Of a stretch of 60,946 nt of DNA, positions 9,648 to 17,539 are shown piece by piece; position 1 is the first letter of the stretch; the number at the start of each line of letters is the position of its first letter. Location of the stretch: the NCBI GenBank assembly GCA_021157585.1, contig JAGGWH010000040.1, forward strand, positions 1 to 60,946, in the 5' to 3' direction. Origin of the DNA: Bacteroidales bacterium. Its GTDB lineage: Bacteria; Bacteroidota; Bacteroidia; Bacteroidales; UBA12170. Made by a program: the position numbers and the translations under genes. A model generated the notes under the pieces. That model was not told the DNA's origin. It ran no database searches and saw only the letters and a list, made by a program, of their open reading frames with translations.

Positions 9648-9655
9648 CAAAATTA
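9648..9655 (-). promoter_or_regulatory. -7 box of LruC copy 1
   Basis: TAATTTTG on the minus strand, about 43 bases before the ATG at 9605. A TTG lies 20 bases further upstream, giving a fair match to the Bacteroidota promoter. Confidence 0.6.
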
Positions 9656-9810
9656 AATAGCCTGACAGTTAAAAGCAATTTTTATCGGGCTAAATTTTAG
9701 GTGAAAAGCGATATTTTTGTACGTATTGGACAATTTTGTCCAATATTTGGAAGTTTATATGCTTGATTTTAATAGGAGTAAGCCGGATAGGAATGAAAAA
9801 TACACAGTTA

Positions 9811-9838
9811 AAAAAAGCTTGTTGCATTGCAACAAGCT
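9811..9838 (-). terminator. terminator of LruC copy 2
   Basis: AGCTTGTTGCA (9816-9826) and its exact complement TGCAACAAGCT (9828-9838) are followed on the minus strand by a T-run. It lies 25 bases past the stop at 9863 and separates the two paralogues into independent transcripts. Confidence 0.88.
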
Positions 9839-9862
9839 CAAATATTTTAACACGAGCAAAGA

Positions 9863-11893
9863 TTAATCAGCAATTAAATAAGTATAATCCCTGTAATCAT
9901 CAATATCAGAATACCAATCGTCAAATTCTGTACCGCCAGAAGTTGCCCAGTCAACAAATTTTATATATCCCTTATTTATTGGGCTTTTTTCTACCGGCAT
10001 AGTGAAATCGTAGAGAATATTTATTCCCCAAGGTAGATTGTTAGAATTCTTATAATAACTTCCACTTGCAGCATTTGAGTTATCGTCACCACTTCCAAAT
10101 AAGGAAGTGTCAGCTAAAGTTGTTGGGCTAAAATCAGCCAAATGAACTTCTCTTCCTCTTTCACCATTAATAAAAATGAAAGGATTAAAAGTGCCAATAG
10201 CATCTGGATTAACGGGTTGGGTATAGCTAATTATTAATTCCATTACACCATTATTGGTGTCCATGATATTATGAGAATTGTCAAAAGCAATAATTACTGC
10301 TTTATCTTGATTGTTTTCCAAACCCTGACCATTCATTGAAATTATTCCTTCTGTGAGGTTGTGTCCGGTAACTTGATTTATTAAATTTTTGTCGATATTT
10401 AATTCAATACCAAATCCGTTATGAAAAGACCCTCCAATGTTTTTAACAAAGAAATACATTTTTGTTTCAACAACTAAACCTTCGGAATTAGCTACATTGA
10501 GAAATCTGTAGTTTACAATCAAATCATTAAAATCGTAATCGCCTTGATAAGGCCAAAGATCTTCGAAAGCATAACTTCCAAGACCTGTTATTGATGGAGT
10601 GTAAACATCTGTTGCACGCTCTGCATCGTTTGGGTAATCATCATAAATATCTATAATACCGTCATTGTCTGAATCTGCTTCTATAATTTCTTCTACCTCG
10701 ATAGGTAAAACCGCAATATCATCAATAGAAATATCAAATGGAGAGAAATGACTGCTTTCTTCAGCATTATCAAGATCGAAAGTAAATATTTGTCCTTTAC
10801 CATCAATATTAGTTGCCCACCAGAAAGTATCATCATAGCCAAAAGCTAAAGCACTTGGATAATTTGTAATACTACCTGAGATAAGTTCTGAATTATAACT
10901 TCTACTCCAGAAGCTCCAGCTATAGGTTAAATGATATATTCCGGAAGTTGTAGACATATACAGGCTGCCATCTGCAGAATGTGCAATATCTCCACCATCT
11001 TTAGCATCTAAATTTCTTATCCGATAAGTAGCTAATATTTTTGCATTGGAAGGATCCATTTTAACAAATCTATCATCATAAGAATAATACAAAAGGCCAT
11101 CGGCTATATTATATGATAAACGAGGACCATAAATTCCGGTAGCATCAATAGTAGTCCAAGTATCAGCATTAATGTCGTAAGCCAATAAATTGTAAGGTTT
11201 AGTTAAACCAACAGCATATAAAATCTTTCTTACAGGATCGATAGCACAAGTGTGACTTCCGCCGTTTCCTTCAGGAATTTTACTTATAATTTTGAGTTCT
11301 CCTGTTTCTGTATTAATTTGAAAAACATCGGATGAGCTATTTACACCATATATCATATCTACAGTATAAGTGTCGGTGGTGGCTTTTGTCGATTTAAAAG
11401 AAGCTTCGTTTGAAGGGAAGATTACAGACATCTTATTACTATTTACAGGGAGTATCATTGAGGAAAATACACCTCTGTCATTCTTAATTATATAGATTGA
11501 TTTATAAAAATTTGGTATAGTTAGTTTTATATCGAAGCTTGCAGCATCAGTAATATACGAGGCCGCAAGATTACTCAGGGCATCTACGGCTTGCATAGTT
11601 TCTGTTACTGCCAATCCGTCATCGCCAACGGTTGTAGTTGTTATAATTTCTCCATCAGGATTATAAAGATAAATATCGTATTTAACTTTGGTTGATGAGG
11701 AGGATTTAAAACCGCCAATATTCAGAGTGACTTCGGTTGCTGTCTCAAATTTAAAATCTTGGGGAACATTTATGTTTGCTATATTAAAATTAGGATCCGA
11801 TTGGTCTACAGTTTTGATAGGTAATTCTTTATGACAGCTTGATAAGCTGACAACCAATAATAAAGTTAAAAGTGATAAGATTGTTCTTTTCAT
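9863..11893 (-). CDS. LruC-domain surface lipoprotein, copy 2
   Basis: 676 residues from the ATG at 11893. A longer start at 11923 would lie inside the -7 box at 11921-11928 and is rejected. It has a lipoprotein signal with lipobox LSSC followed by HKEL, identical to the Cys-HKEL start of copy 1. The architecture is the same: an N-terminal beta domain, a blade-like middle (VDMIYGVNSSSDVFQI, KILYAVGL), an acidic SDNDGIIDIYDDYPND loop near residue 415, then the LruC/DUF4842 domain (FEDLWPYQGDYDFNDLIVNY). The two copies are collinear throughout, indicating tandem duplication followed by marked divergence. The function is unknown. Confidence 0.85.
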   Translation of the reverse strand: MKRTILSLLTLLLVVSLSSCHKELPIKTVDQSDPNFNIANINVPQDFKFETATEVTLNIGGFKSSSSTKVKYDIYLYNPDGEIITTTTVGDDGLAVTETMQAVDALSNLAASYITDAASFDIKLTIPNFYKSIYIIKNDRGVFSSMILPVNSNKMSVIFPSNEASFKSTKATTDTYTVDMIYGVNSSSDVFQINTETGELKIISKIPEGNGGSHTCAIDPVRKILYAVGLTKPYNLLAYDINADTWTTIDATGIYGPRLSYNIADGLLYYSYDDRFVKMDPSNAKILATYRIRNLDAKDGGDIAHSADGSLYMSTTSGIYHLTYSWSFWSRSYNSELISGSITNYPSALAFGYDDTFWWATNIDGKGQIFTFDLDNAEESSHFSPFDISIDDIAVLPIEVEEIIEADSDNDGIIDIYDDYPNDAERATDVYTPSITGLGSYAFEDLWPYQGDYDFNDLIVNYRFLNVANSEGLVVETKMYFFVKNIGGSFHNGFGIELNIDKNLINQVTGHNLTEGIISMNGQGLENNQDKAVIIAFDNSHNIMDTNNGVMELIISYTQPVNPDAIGTFNPFIFINGERGREVHLADFSPTTLADTSLFGSGDDNSNAASGSYYKNSNNLPWGINILYDFTMPVEKSPINKGYIKFVDWATSGGTEFDDWYSDIDDYRDYTYLIAD

Positions 11894-11920
11894 GCCGTGG
11901 CTATTATTAATATTTAACCG

Positions 11921-11928
11921 CAAATATA
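11921..11928 (-). promoter_or_regulatory. -7 box of LruC copy 2
   Basis: TATATTTG on the minus strand, a perfect TAnnTTTG, about 28 bases before the ATG at 11893. It decides the start of that gene. Confidence 0.6.
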
Positions 11929-12036
11929 AATCAATCTCAAGCTAAAAAACAAGAGCCAATTCGTAAACGTTTGTTTTCCACTCGTAAATGACGAAGATTA
12001 ATAAAAAGAATCAATATGTTTTTTTAATATTAAATT

Positions 12037-13098
12037 CTAACGTTTATCGTATTGAGCTTCGTAATATTTTTGATAATCACCTGAAGTTATATTCTCGAGC
12101 CATTCGGTATTTTCTAGATACCAATCAACTGTTTTTTCCAATCCCTCTTCAAATTGTAAGCTGGGAGTCCAGCCTAAATCTTTTTGTAATTTACTACTAT
12201 CAATAGCATAACGTAAATCATGGCCGGCTCTATCCGTTACATATGTAATCAGTTTTTCACTCTCGCCATCAGCTCTTCCCAATTTCTTATCCATCACTTT
12301 ACAAAGCAATTTGATCAAATCGATATTGGTCCACTCATTATGACCACCAATGTTATACGTAGTCCCTGTAGCTGCTTTATGAAAAATAACATCAATAGCT
12401 CTTGCATGGTCTTCAACCCAAAGCCAATCGCGAATATTCTTTCCTTCTCCATAAACAGGAAGCGGCTTATTCGTTTTAATATTATTGATAAATAAAGGCA
12501 ATAACTTTTCAGGAAACTGAAACGAACCGTAATTATTTGAGCAATTTGAAATTACAGTTTGTAATCCGAAAGTATCGTAATATGCACGTACAAAATGATC
12601 AGAACTGGCTTTGGACGCAGAATACGGGCTATGTGGATCGTAAGCGGTAGTTTCTGTGAACATTCCTGTATCACCTAAACTTCCATAGACCTCATCGGTA
12701 GAAACATGGTAAAAGCGATGAGCTTCCATATTATCTTTCCAAATAAATTTGGCTGCATTTAGTAAGTTTACCGTTCCGATAACATTGGTCATCACAAACT
12801 CTGTGGGATTTGTGATTGAGCGATCGACATGCGACTCGGCAGCAAGATGAATAACATCGGTAAATTGTTCCTCTTGAAACAGTTCTGTAATAGCTTTGGC
12901 ATTTACAATATTCATCTTTACAAAACTATAATTAGGCATATTTTCGACATCCTTTAAGTTTGCCAAATTTCCGGCATAAGTTAAAGCATCGAGATTAACA
13001 ATCTGATATTCAGGATATTTGTTTACATAAAGACGAACTAAATGTGAACCTATAAATCCGGCTCCGCCGGTTATTAATATTTTCTTTTTATAAGCCAT
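12037..13098 (-). CDS. rmlB: dTDP-glucose 4,6-dehydratase
   Basis: This 353-residue short-chain dehydrogenase of the extended type converts dTDP-glucose to dTDP-4-keto-6-deoxyglucose, the committed step to rhamnose and other deoxysugars. It has the NAD-binding GGAGFIGSH near residue 11, STDEVYGSLGD with the Asp/Glu catalytic pair near residue 133, and YSASKASSDH (Tyr and Lys catalytic). IRDWLWVEDHARAI is typical of RmlB. No rmlA, rmlC or rmlD is adjacent, so the other deoxysugar steps lie elsewhere. galE follows upstream on the same strand. Confidence 0.94.
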   Translation of the reverse strand: MAYKKKILITGGAGFIGSHLVRLYVNKYPEYQIVNLDALTYAGNLANLKDVENMPNYSFVKMNIVNAKAITELFQEEQFTDVIHLAAESHVDRSITNPTEFVMTNVIGTVNLLNAAKFIWKDNMEAHRFYHVSTDEVYGSLGDTGMFTETTAYDPHSPYSASKASSDHFVRAYYDTFGLQTVISNCSNNYGSFQFPEKLLPLFINNIKTNKPLPVYGEGKNIRDWLWVEDHARAIDVIFHKAATGTTYNIGGHNEWTNIDLIKLLCKVMDKKLGRADGESEKLITYVTDRAGHDLRYAIDSSKLQKDLGWTPSLQFEEGLEKTVDWYLENTEWLENITSGDYQKYYEAQYDKR

Positions 13099-13145
13099 AA
13101 TTCTATAATTGTATGGTGTTTAATTTAAGTAGTGATAGTGATTAG

Positions 13146-13153
13146 CAAATTTA
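13146..13153 (-). promoter_or_regulatory. candidate -7 box of rmlB
   Basis: TAAATTTG on the minus strand, a perfect TAnnTTTG match, 48 bases before the rmlB ATG. It lies in the galE-rmlB gap, so rmlB may have its own promoter. Confidence 0.45.
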
Positions 13154-13171
13154 AACTTTTACTCTAAACTC

Positions 13172-14191
13172 CTAACTTTTCCCTGCAAGAGCTTTTTCCC
13201 AATTCCAGGCAGAGAGCATCATTTCATCAAGTGATTTTTTTGCTTTCCATCCTAATTCATTATTTGCAAAAGTTGTATCGGCATACACTATTTCAACATC
13301 ACCTGCACGACGATCAACTATTTTATAATTCAGTTTTTCTTTAGATACTTTTTCAAAGGAATTAATCACCTCAAGCACAGAAAAACCGTTTCCTGTTCCC
13401 AAATTAAAGATTTCGACATTCTTCTTTCCTTTTTTATTAATCATTCTTTCTACGGCTACAACATGTGCTTGGGCTAAATCAACAACATGAATATAATCGC
13501 GGATAGCTGTACCGTCGGGGGTATTGTAATCGGAGCCGAAAACGCTGAGTTGTTCACGAATTCCAATAGCTGTTTGAGTAATAAATGGGACGAGATTATT
13601 AGGGACGCCAAGTGGTAATTCGCCAATTAAAGCCGTTTCGTGAGCTCCAATCGGATTAAAATAGCGCAAAAGAATTGCTTTGATATCTGTTACAGAACTG
13701 GTGTCGGTAATAATTTCTTCGGCTATTTGTTTGGTATTTCCGTATGGCGACATAGCCTTTAAAATTGGTGATTCTTCTGAAACAGGTAAAATTTCGGGTT
13801 GTCCGTAAACGGTACACGAAGAAGAAAAAACAAGATTCTCTATCCTGTGCACTTTCATGTTTTCTAAGATATTAAGTAAAGAGCCAATATTATTACGGTA
13901 GTACATTAAGGGATTGTTTACCGATTCGCCTACAGCTTTATAGGCCGCAAAATGAATAATACCACTTAAATCGTGATTACGATTAAAAAAATCATTGGTC
14001 TTTTCATTATCGGTTAAATCAAACTCTTCAAAAGCGGGACGAATCCCTGAAATTTGTTCTATCTTATCGACAACATTAGCATGTGAATTAGAAAGATTAT
14101 CTACAATAATGACTTCAAAACCTTTTTTCTGAAGCTCGACGACGGTGTGAGAACCTATATATCCGGTGCCTCCTGTTACTAAAATTTTCAT
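13172..14191 (-). CDS. galE: UDP-glucose 4-epimerase
   Basis: This 339-residue protein interconverts UDP-glucose and UDP-galactose. It shows GGTGYIGSHTVVEL at the N terminus (NAD binding), FSSSCTVYGQP near residue 120, SPYGNTKQIAEE (Tyr and Lys of the YxxxK motif), and RYFNPIGAH plus RDYIHVVDLAQAH, both characteristic of GalE. It precedes rmlB on the same strand with a 73-base gap, and the pair would supply sugar nucleotides for surface glycans such as those of the 33.6-38.8 kb locus. Confidence 0.94.
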   Translation of the reverse strand: MKILVTGGTGYIGSHTVVELQKKGFEVIIVDNLSNSHANVVDKIEQISGIRPAFEEFDLTDNEKTNDFFNRNHDLSGIIHFAAYKAVGESVNNPLMYYRNNIGSLLNILENMKVHRIENLVFSSSCTVYGQPEILPVSEESPILKAMSPYGNTKQIAEEIITDTSSVTDIKAILLRYFNPIGAHETALIGELPLGVPNNLVPFITQTAIGIREQLSVFGSDYNTPDGTAIRDYIHVVDLAQAHVVAVERMINKKGKKNVEIFNLGTGNGFSVLEVINSFEKVSKEKLNYKIVDRRAGDVEIVYADTTFANNELGWKAKKSLDEMMLSAWNWEKALAGKS

Positions 14192-14335
14192 AAGCTCTAT
14201 TTAATAATTGTTCACTAATTGGTTGCTTTTTTGAGCGAACTAAGTTAGTAAATAATAAAAACGCCTACAACATTTTATGTAATCTTTTAAAACTTTTGAT
14301 TTTTCAGACTTAGCTAAAAACAACTTTAAATCGTC

Positions 14336-14869
14336 TTATTCTTTTATCCAGTCAGTAATTTCAGTATCGTAAGCTTTAGTTTTTGGAGATATAATTTTTT
14401 TAAGTTTACCATCTTTTCCAATCAGATATTTCTGAAAATTCCAACTTACCTTGGAGTCTTTAACTCCGTTAAGTTCTTTCTGAGTAAGCCATTTATACAA
14501 AGCGTGTATATCTTTTCCTTTTACTGATATTTTACTCATCATCGGAAATGTTACTCCATAATTTAAAGTGCAAAATTTCTTAATCTCAGCATCCGATCCC
14601 GGTTCTTGGTGTAAAAAGTTATTGGCAGGAAACCCAATAATTATAAAATTATCATTACCAAACTCCTTATATAATTTTTCTAAGCCTTCGTATTGAGGCG
14701 TAAAACCACATTTGGAGGCGGTATTAACAATCATTACTTTTTTGCCTGATAGCTGGCTAAAAGCAAAGCTATTGCCATCAATATCTTTTACAACAAAATC
14801 GTAAAAACTACTTTGTGAAAAACCTTGAATACTCATAAATAATAGGGTAATGAAAATAAAACGACGCAT
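14336..14869 (-). CDS. exported glutathione-peroxidase-like thiol peroxidase
   Basis: From the ATG at 14869 there are 177 residues, beginning with a signal peptide (MRRFIFITLLFMSIQGFSQ). A longer ATG start at 14917 lies upstream of the perfect -7 box at 14884-14891 and is rejected. The domain belongs to the GPx/BsaA family. Cys54 in TASKCGFTPQY replaces selenocysteine, and SWNFQKYLIG carries the family Trp and Asn. The usual FPCNQF reads FPANNF, so the tetrad Gln is Asn84 and the Cys is Ala. Such enzymes generally reduce peroxides through thioredoxin-like donors, and the signal places this one in the periplasm. It diverges from the MATE gene. Confidence 0.88.
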   Translation of the reverse strand: MRRFIFITLLFMSIQGFSQSSFYDFVVKDIDGNSFAFSQLSGKKVMIVNTASKCGFTPQYEGLEKLYKEFGNDNFIIIGFPANNFLHQEPGSDAEIKKFCTLNYGVTFPMMSKISVKGKDIHALYKWLTQKELNGVKDSKVSWNFQKYLIGKDGKLKKIISPKTKAYDTEITDWIKE

Positions 14870-14883
14870 AATTTCTTTTTTGT

Positions 14884-14891
14884 CAAAGATA
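14884..14891 (-). promoter_or_regulatory. -7 box of the peroxidase gene
   Basis: TATCTTTG on the minus strand is a perfect match and lies about 15 bases before the ATG at 14869, implying a leader of about a dozen bases. Confidence 0.6.
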
Positions 14892-14949
14892 CAATTTATA
14901 TTGATTCTAAATAACAATAAAAATTACTCTGTTTTCAATCCTATTTTTC

Positions 14950-14957
14950 TACTTTTG
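14950..14957 (+). promoter_or_regulatory. -7 box of the MATE gene, implying a leaderless message
   Basis: TACTTTTG is a perfect TAnnTTTG whose last base is only 5 bases before the ATG at 14962, so transcription would begin at or next to the start codon. Confidence 0.5.
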
Positions 14958-14961
14958 CAAA

Positions 14962-16254
14962 ATGCGAAAACAAATTCTTCGGCTCGCCATTCCAAACATT
15001 CTGAGCAATATTAGCGTGCCTCTTTTAGGTGTTGTTGATTTGGCTTTGATGGGTCATTTAGAATCGGAAGTGCATATCAATGCCATTGCTATTGGAGGTG
15101 TTATTTTCAGTTTTATTTATATGAGTTTCGGTTTTCTGCGTATGGGAACAACGGGTTTTACGGCTCAGGCTTTTGGGCAGAAAAACGAAAAAGAAAGTGC
15201 TCTTATTTTTTCCCGATCATTACTTCTTGCATTTAGCATAGCATTTCTCTTGCTGATATTTCAGGAGTTAATTATTGCTGTTGGATTACAACTTTTACAA
15301 GCCAGTACGGAGGTTTCGTTTTATGCTAAACAGTATTATAACATCCGAATATTTGCGGCTCCTGCCACTTTAGGATTATATGCAATTAGTGGTTGGTTTA
15401 TTGGTCGACAAGATACCAAAACGCCTCTTTTCTTGGCACTATTAGTAAATTTTGCGAATCTGGGTTTTAATCTGCTTTTTATTAAAGTCTTTGATATGAA
15501 ATCGGACGGAGTGGCTTGGGGAACTTTGTTAGCACAATACCTTGGCTTTATAAGTGGGTTGCTTATAATTTTAGTCCGACATAAAGTAATATTTCGTTGG
15601 TGGAATTTTAGAGAAATGATTAAAAAGTCAGCACTAAAGGCTTATTTTCAAGTCAATAAAGATATTTTTATACGAACACTTTTGCTTATTTCAAGTTTGA
15701 GTTTTTTTACAGCGGCATCAGCAAGGATAAGCGATAATATTTTAGCCATCAATACTTTGCTATTTCAGTTTTTCTTGTTCTTCTCTTATTTTATTGATGG
15801 TTTTGCAAATGCTGCTGAAGCTCTTGTTGGGAAATATATTGGTATTGGAAAGAAAAAGGAAATTAAAACTGTAATTCATCAATTGCTTCGCTGGGGATTT
15901 TTTATCAGCATTCCGTTTTCTATCGCCTTCTTCCTTTTTGGCTCGAGTTTAATGTTTATCCTAACAGACATTCCACATCTTATTGAACAATCAAAACCCT
16001 ACTTTATTTGGGTTGGGCTAATCCCAATATTCAGTTTTGCAGCTTTTATTTACGATGGAATTTATGTGGGAGCTACTCAAGCTAAAGCGATGCGCAACTC
16101 CATGTTTATCGCAAGTTTATTGGTTTATATTCCTTTGTATTATCTACTCCGGATACCTTTTGGAAATCACGGTTTGTGGGCTGCATTTTTAGCCTTTTTA
16201 GCCGTGAGAGGAATATTGCTTTTTGTGTGGACAAAGAAATATATTTATAGATAA
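14962..16254 (+). CDS. MATE-family efflux transporter (DinF-like)
   Basis: This 430-residue integral membrane protein has about twelve hydrophobic helices. IPNILSNISVPLLGVVDLALMGHL at the N terminus and GTTGFTAQAFGQKNEKE near residue 70 are typical of the DinF branch of MATE transporters, which export cationic compounds using a Na+ or H+ gradient. The substrate is unknown. It stands alone, divergent from the peroxidase gene, and is followed by a 533-base gene-free region. Confidence 0.88.
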   Translation: MRKQILRLAIPNILSNISVPLLGVVDLALMGHLESEVHINAIAIGGVIFSFIYMSFGFLRMGTTGFTAQAFGQKNEKESALIFSRSLLLAFSIAFLLLIFQELIIAVGLQLLQASTEVSFYAKQYYNIRIFAAPATLGLYAISGWFIGRQDTKTPLFLALLVNFANLGFNLLFIKVFDMKSDGVAWGTLLAQYLGFISGLLIILVRHKVIFRWWNFREMIKKSALKAYFQVNKDIFIRTLLLISSLSFFTAASARISDNILAINTLLFQFFLFFSYFIDGFANAAEALVGKYIGIGKKKEIKTVIHQLLRWGFFISIPFSIAFFLFGSSLMFILTDIPHLIEQSKPYFIWVGLIPIFSFAAFIYDGIYVGATQAKAMRNSMFIASLLVYIPLYYLLRIPFGNHGLWAAFLAFLAVRGILLFVWTKKYIYR

Positions 16255-16362
16255 TGGTGGGAGATATGTTTTGGCACCGTACTCAACCCTGAGCAAAGCA
16301 TAAAAAATCTTTATTATTAAAAAAATATTGTGCTAAATCCCTTCTTCAATTTTAATCAAAAA

Positions 16363-16407
16363 CCCTCGGCTTAAAACCGAGGCAATTCAAAATAGCCCGT
16401 AGGGCTT
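16363..16407. repeat. double-hairpin REP-like element
   Basis: Two adjacent stem-loops, CCTCGG/CCGAGG and AGCCC/GGGCT, separated by an A-rich spacer of about 11 bases. Pairs of such hairpins are the usual form of elements mobilised by IS200-like REP transposases, though no such transposase is in this window. Confidence 0.55.
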
Positions 16408-16760
16408 CGAGATTAATAAAAAAGTAAGGCTTAAAAGAGTTTCTTTGTCCGAGGACATTAACCTAAATGCAAAAAAACAGCGAAGAATCTTAATCTCCAT
16501 ACGTAGAATATTTTTTTTGGCAAAGAAAGATTTTATTGAAATCAATGTCTACGGACAATGGAGATCTCTCCTGCACTACGTTTCGTCGAGATGAGAGAAT
16601 GGCAACCCTATATCGAACTTAGAGAGATATCTCATTCTGGTGAAACACATTTGCCTTCGTTGATGAGAAACAGATTTCTCATTTCGTTTTACTCCATTCG
16701 AAATGAAGGATGGTGTCTCCGTCGGAATGAGAGAAAAACCCATTCCAACTGCATTCCCTT

Positions 16761-16783
16761 ATTCCGAACAAAGTGAGGAATCT
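16761..16783. repeat. second copy of the dispersed ATTC...GAGGAATCT motif
   Basis: It begins ATTCCGAAC and ends GAGGAATCT, matching the ends of the 2487-2510 segment. It lies just past the pyrH stop. Confidence 0.4.
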
Positions 16784-16787
16784 TTAT

Positions 16788-17498
16788 CTATTTGATAATC
16801 GTTCCAATATGATCGCCCTGAACTACTTTTAATAGATTTCCAGGTGTATTCATATCAAAAACATAAACAGGTAGTGCATTTTCTTTGCAGAGTGTAAAAG
16901 CCGTTAAATCCATAATCTTCAAACCTTTTTCATAAGCTTCATCAAAACTCAATTCGCTGAATTTAGTAGCTTCTGGATCTTTTTCGGGGTCGGCTGAATA
17001 GACACCATCCACACGTGTTCCTTTTAAGAAAACATCGGCTTGGATTTCTACGCCACGTAGAGCAGAAGCAGAATCCGTTGTAAAGAAAGGATTACCTGTT
17101 CCACCAGCAATAATTACTACTTTACCTTGCTTTAAATAATCAACTGCAATTTTCCGACTCATCGGCTCTGCCATAGGTTTTAAAGTTAGACTGGAAAGCA
17201 ATTTTACATCCAATCCTATTTTTTCAAGCTCGCCTTGAAGTGCTAAAGAATTAATAGCTGTAGCCAACATGCCCATATAATCGCCTTGAACACGATCCAT
17301 ACCTTTTCCTGCACCTTGTAATCCACGGTAAATATTACCTCCGCCAATAACGATACCGACTTCAACGCCTTCGTTAACAACATCTTTAATCTGAGAAGCA
17401 TAGCTTGTCAATTGCTCCGGGTCGATGCCAAATTGCTGATTTCCCATTAATGCTTCGCCACTTAATTTTAGTAATATACGCTTGAATTTCATGCTCAT
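16788..17498 (-). CDS. pyrH: uridylate kinase
   Basis: 236 residues, the usual size of hexameric bacterial UMP kinase, which converts UMP to UDP for RNA, sugar-nucleotide and envelope synthesis. Motifs include LLKLSGEALMG at the N terminus, VGIVIGGGNIYRG near residue 50, IIAGGTGNPFFTTDSAS near residue 130 and GTRVDGVYSADPEKDP near residue 160. The ATG at 17492 (MKFKRILLK) is an equally good start two codons in. A perfect -7 box lies 29 bases upstream. In many genomes pyrH sits with tsf and frr, but here it is beside an isoprenoid-fold protein. Confidence 0.96.
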   Translation of the reverse strand: MSMKFKRILLKLSGEALMGNQQFGIDPEQLTSYASQIKDVVNEGVEVGIVIGGGNIYRGLQGAGKGMDRVQGDYMGMLATAINSLALQGELEKIGLDVKLLSSLTLKPMAEPMSRKIAVDYLKQGKVVIIAGGTGNPFFTTDSASALRGVEIQADVFLKGTRVDGVYSADPEKDPEATKFSELSFDEAYEKGLKIMDLTAFTLCKENALPVYVFDMNTPGNLLKVVQGDHIGTIIK

Positions 17499-17526
17499 TA
17501 TTATTTTAGCTGGTTCATTTGATAAA

Positions 17527-17534
17527 CAAAGATA
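17527..17534 (-). promoter_or_regulatory. -7 box of pyrH
   Basis: TATCTTTG on the minus strand is a perfect TAnnTTTG in the 41-base gap between the 331-residue protein gene and pyrH, suggesting pyrH is transcribed on its own. Confidence 0.55.
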
Positions 17535-17539
17535 GCAAT

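Larger units (their letters stand above)
16255..16787. repeat. gene-free region with palindromic REP-like elements
   Basis: This 533-base stretch contains no convincing gene. CCTCGG (16364-16369) pairs with CCGAGG (16377-16382) around 7 bases. AGCCC (16394-16398) pairs with GGGCT (16402-16406) around 3 bases. Together they make a compact double hairpin. A GTCC/GGAC palindrome lies near 16447-16456. From 16558 the sequence holds several degenerate variants of GAGATCTCTC, TCTCATT and GGAATGAGAG, ending with the motif shared with 2487-2510. A 72-codon frame at 16558-16776 is judged spurious. It looks like accumulated non-autonomous repeats at the end of the MATE and pyrH genes. Confidence 0.6.

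Noticed and set aside
9736-10002. Plus-strand open frame between the LruC genes
   Set aside because: It runs across the terminator and antisense to the end of LruC copy 2, with no protein features.
12037-14191. Complete rhamnose operon
   Set aside because: Only rmlB is present; rmlA, rmlC and rmlD are absent and the neighbour is galE.
16558-16776. 72-codon open frame in the repeat region
   Set aside because: Its sequence is made of the degenerate repeat pieces, has no known motif and no -7 box, and lies wholly in noncoding repeats.
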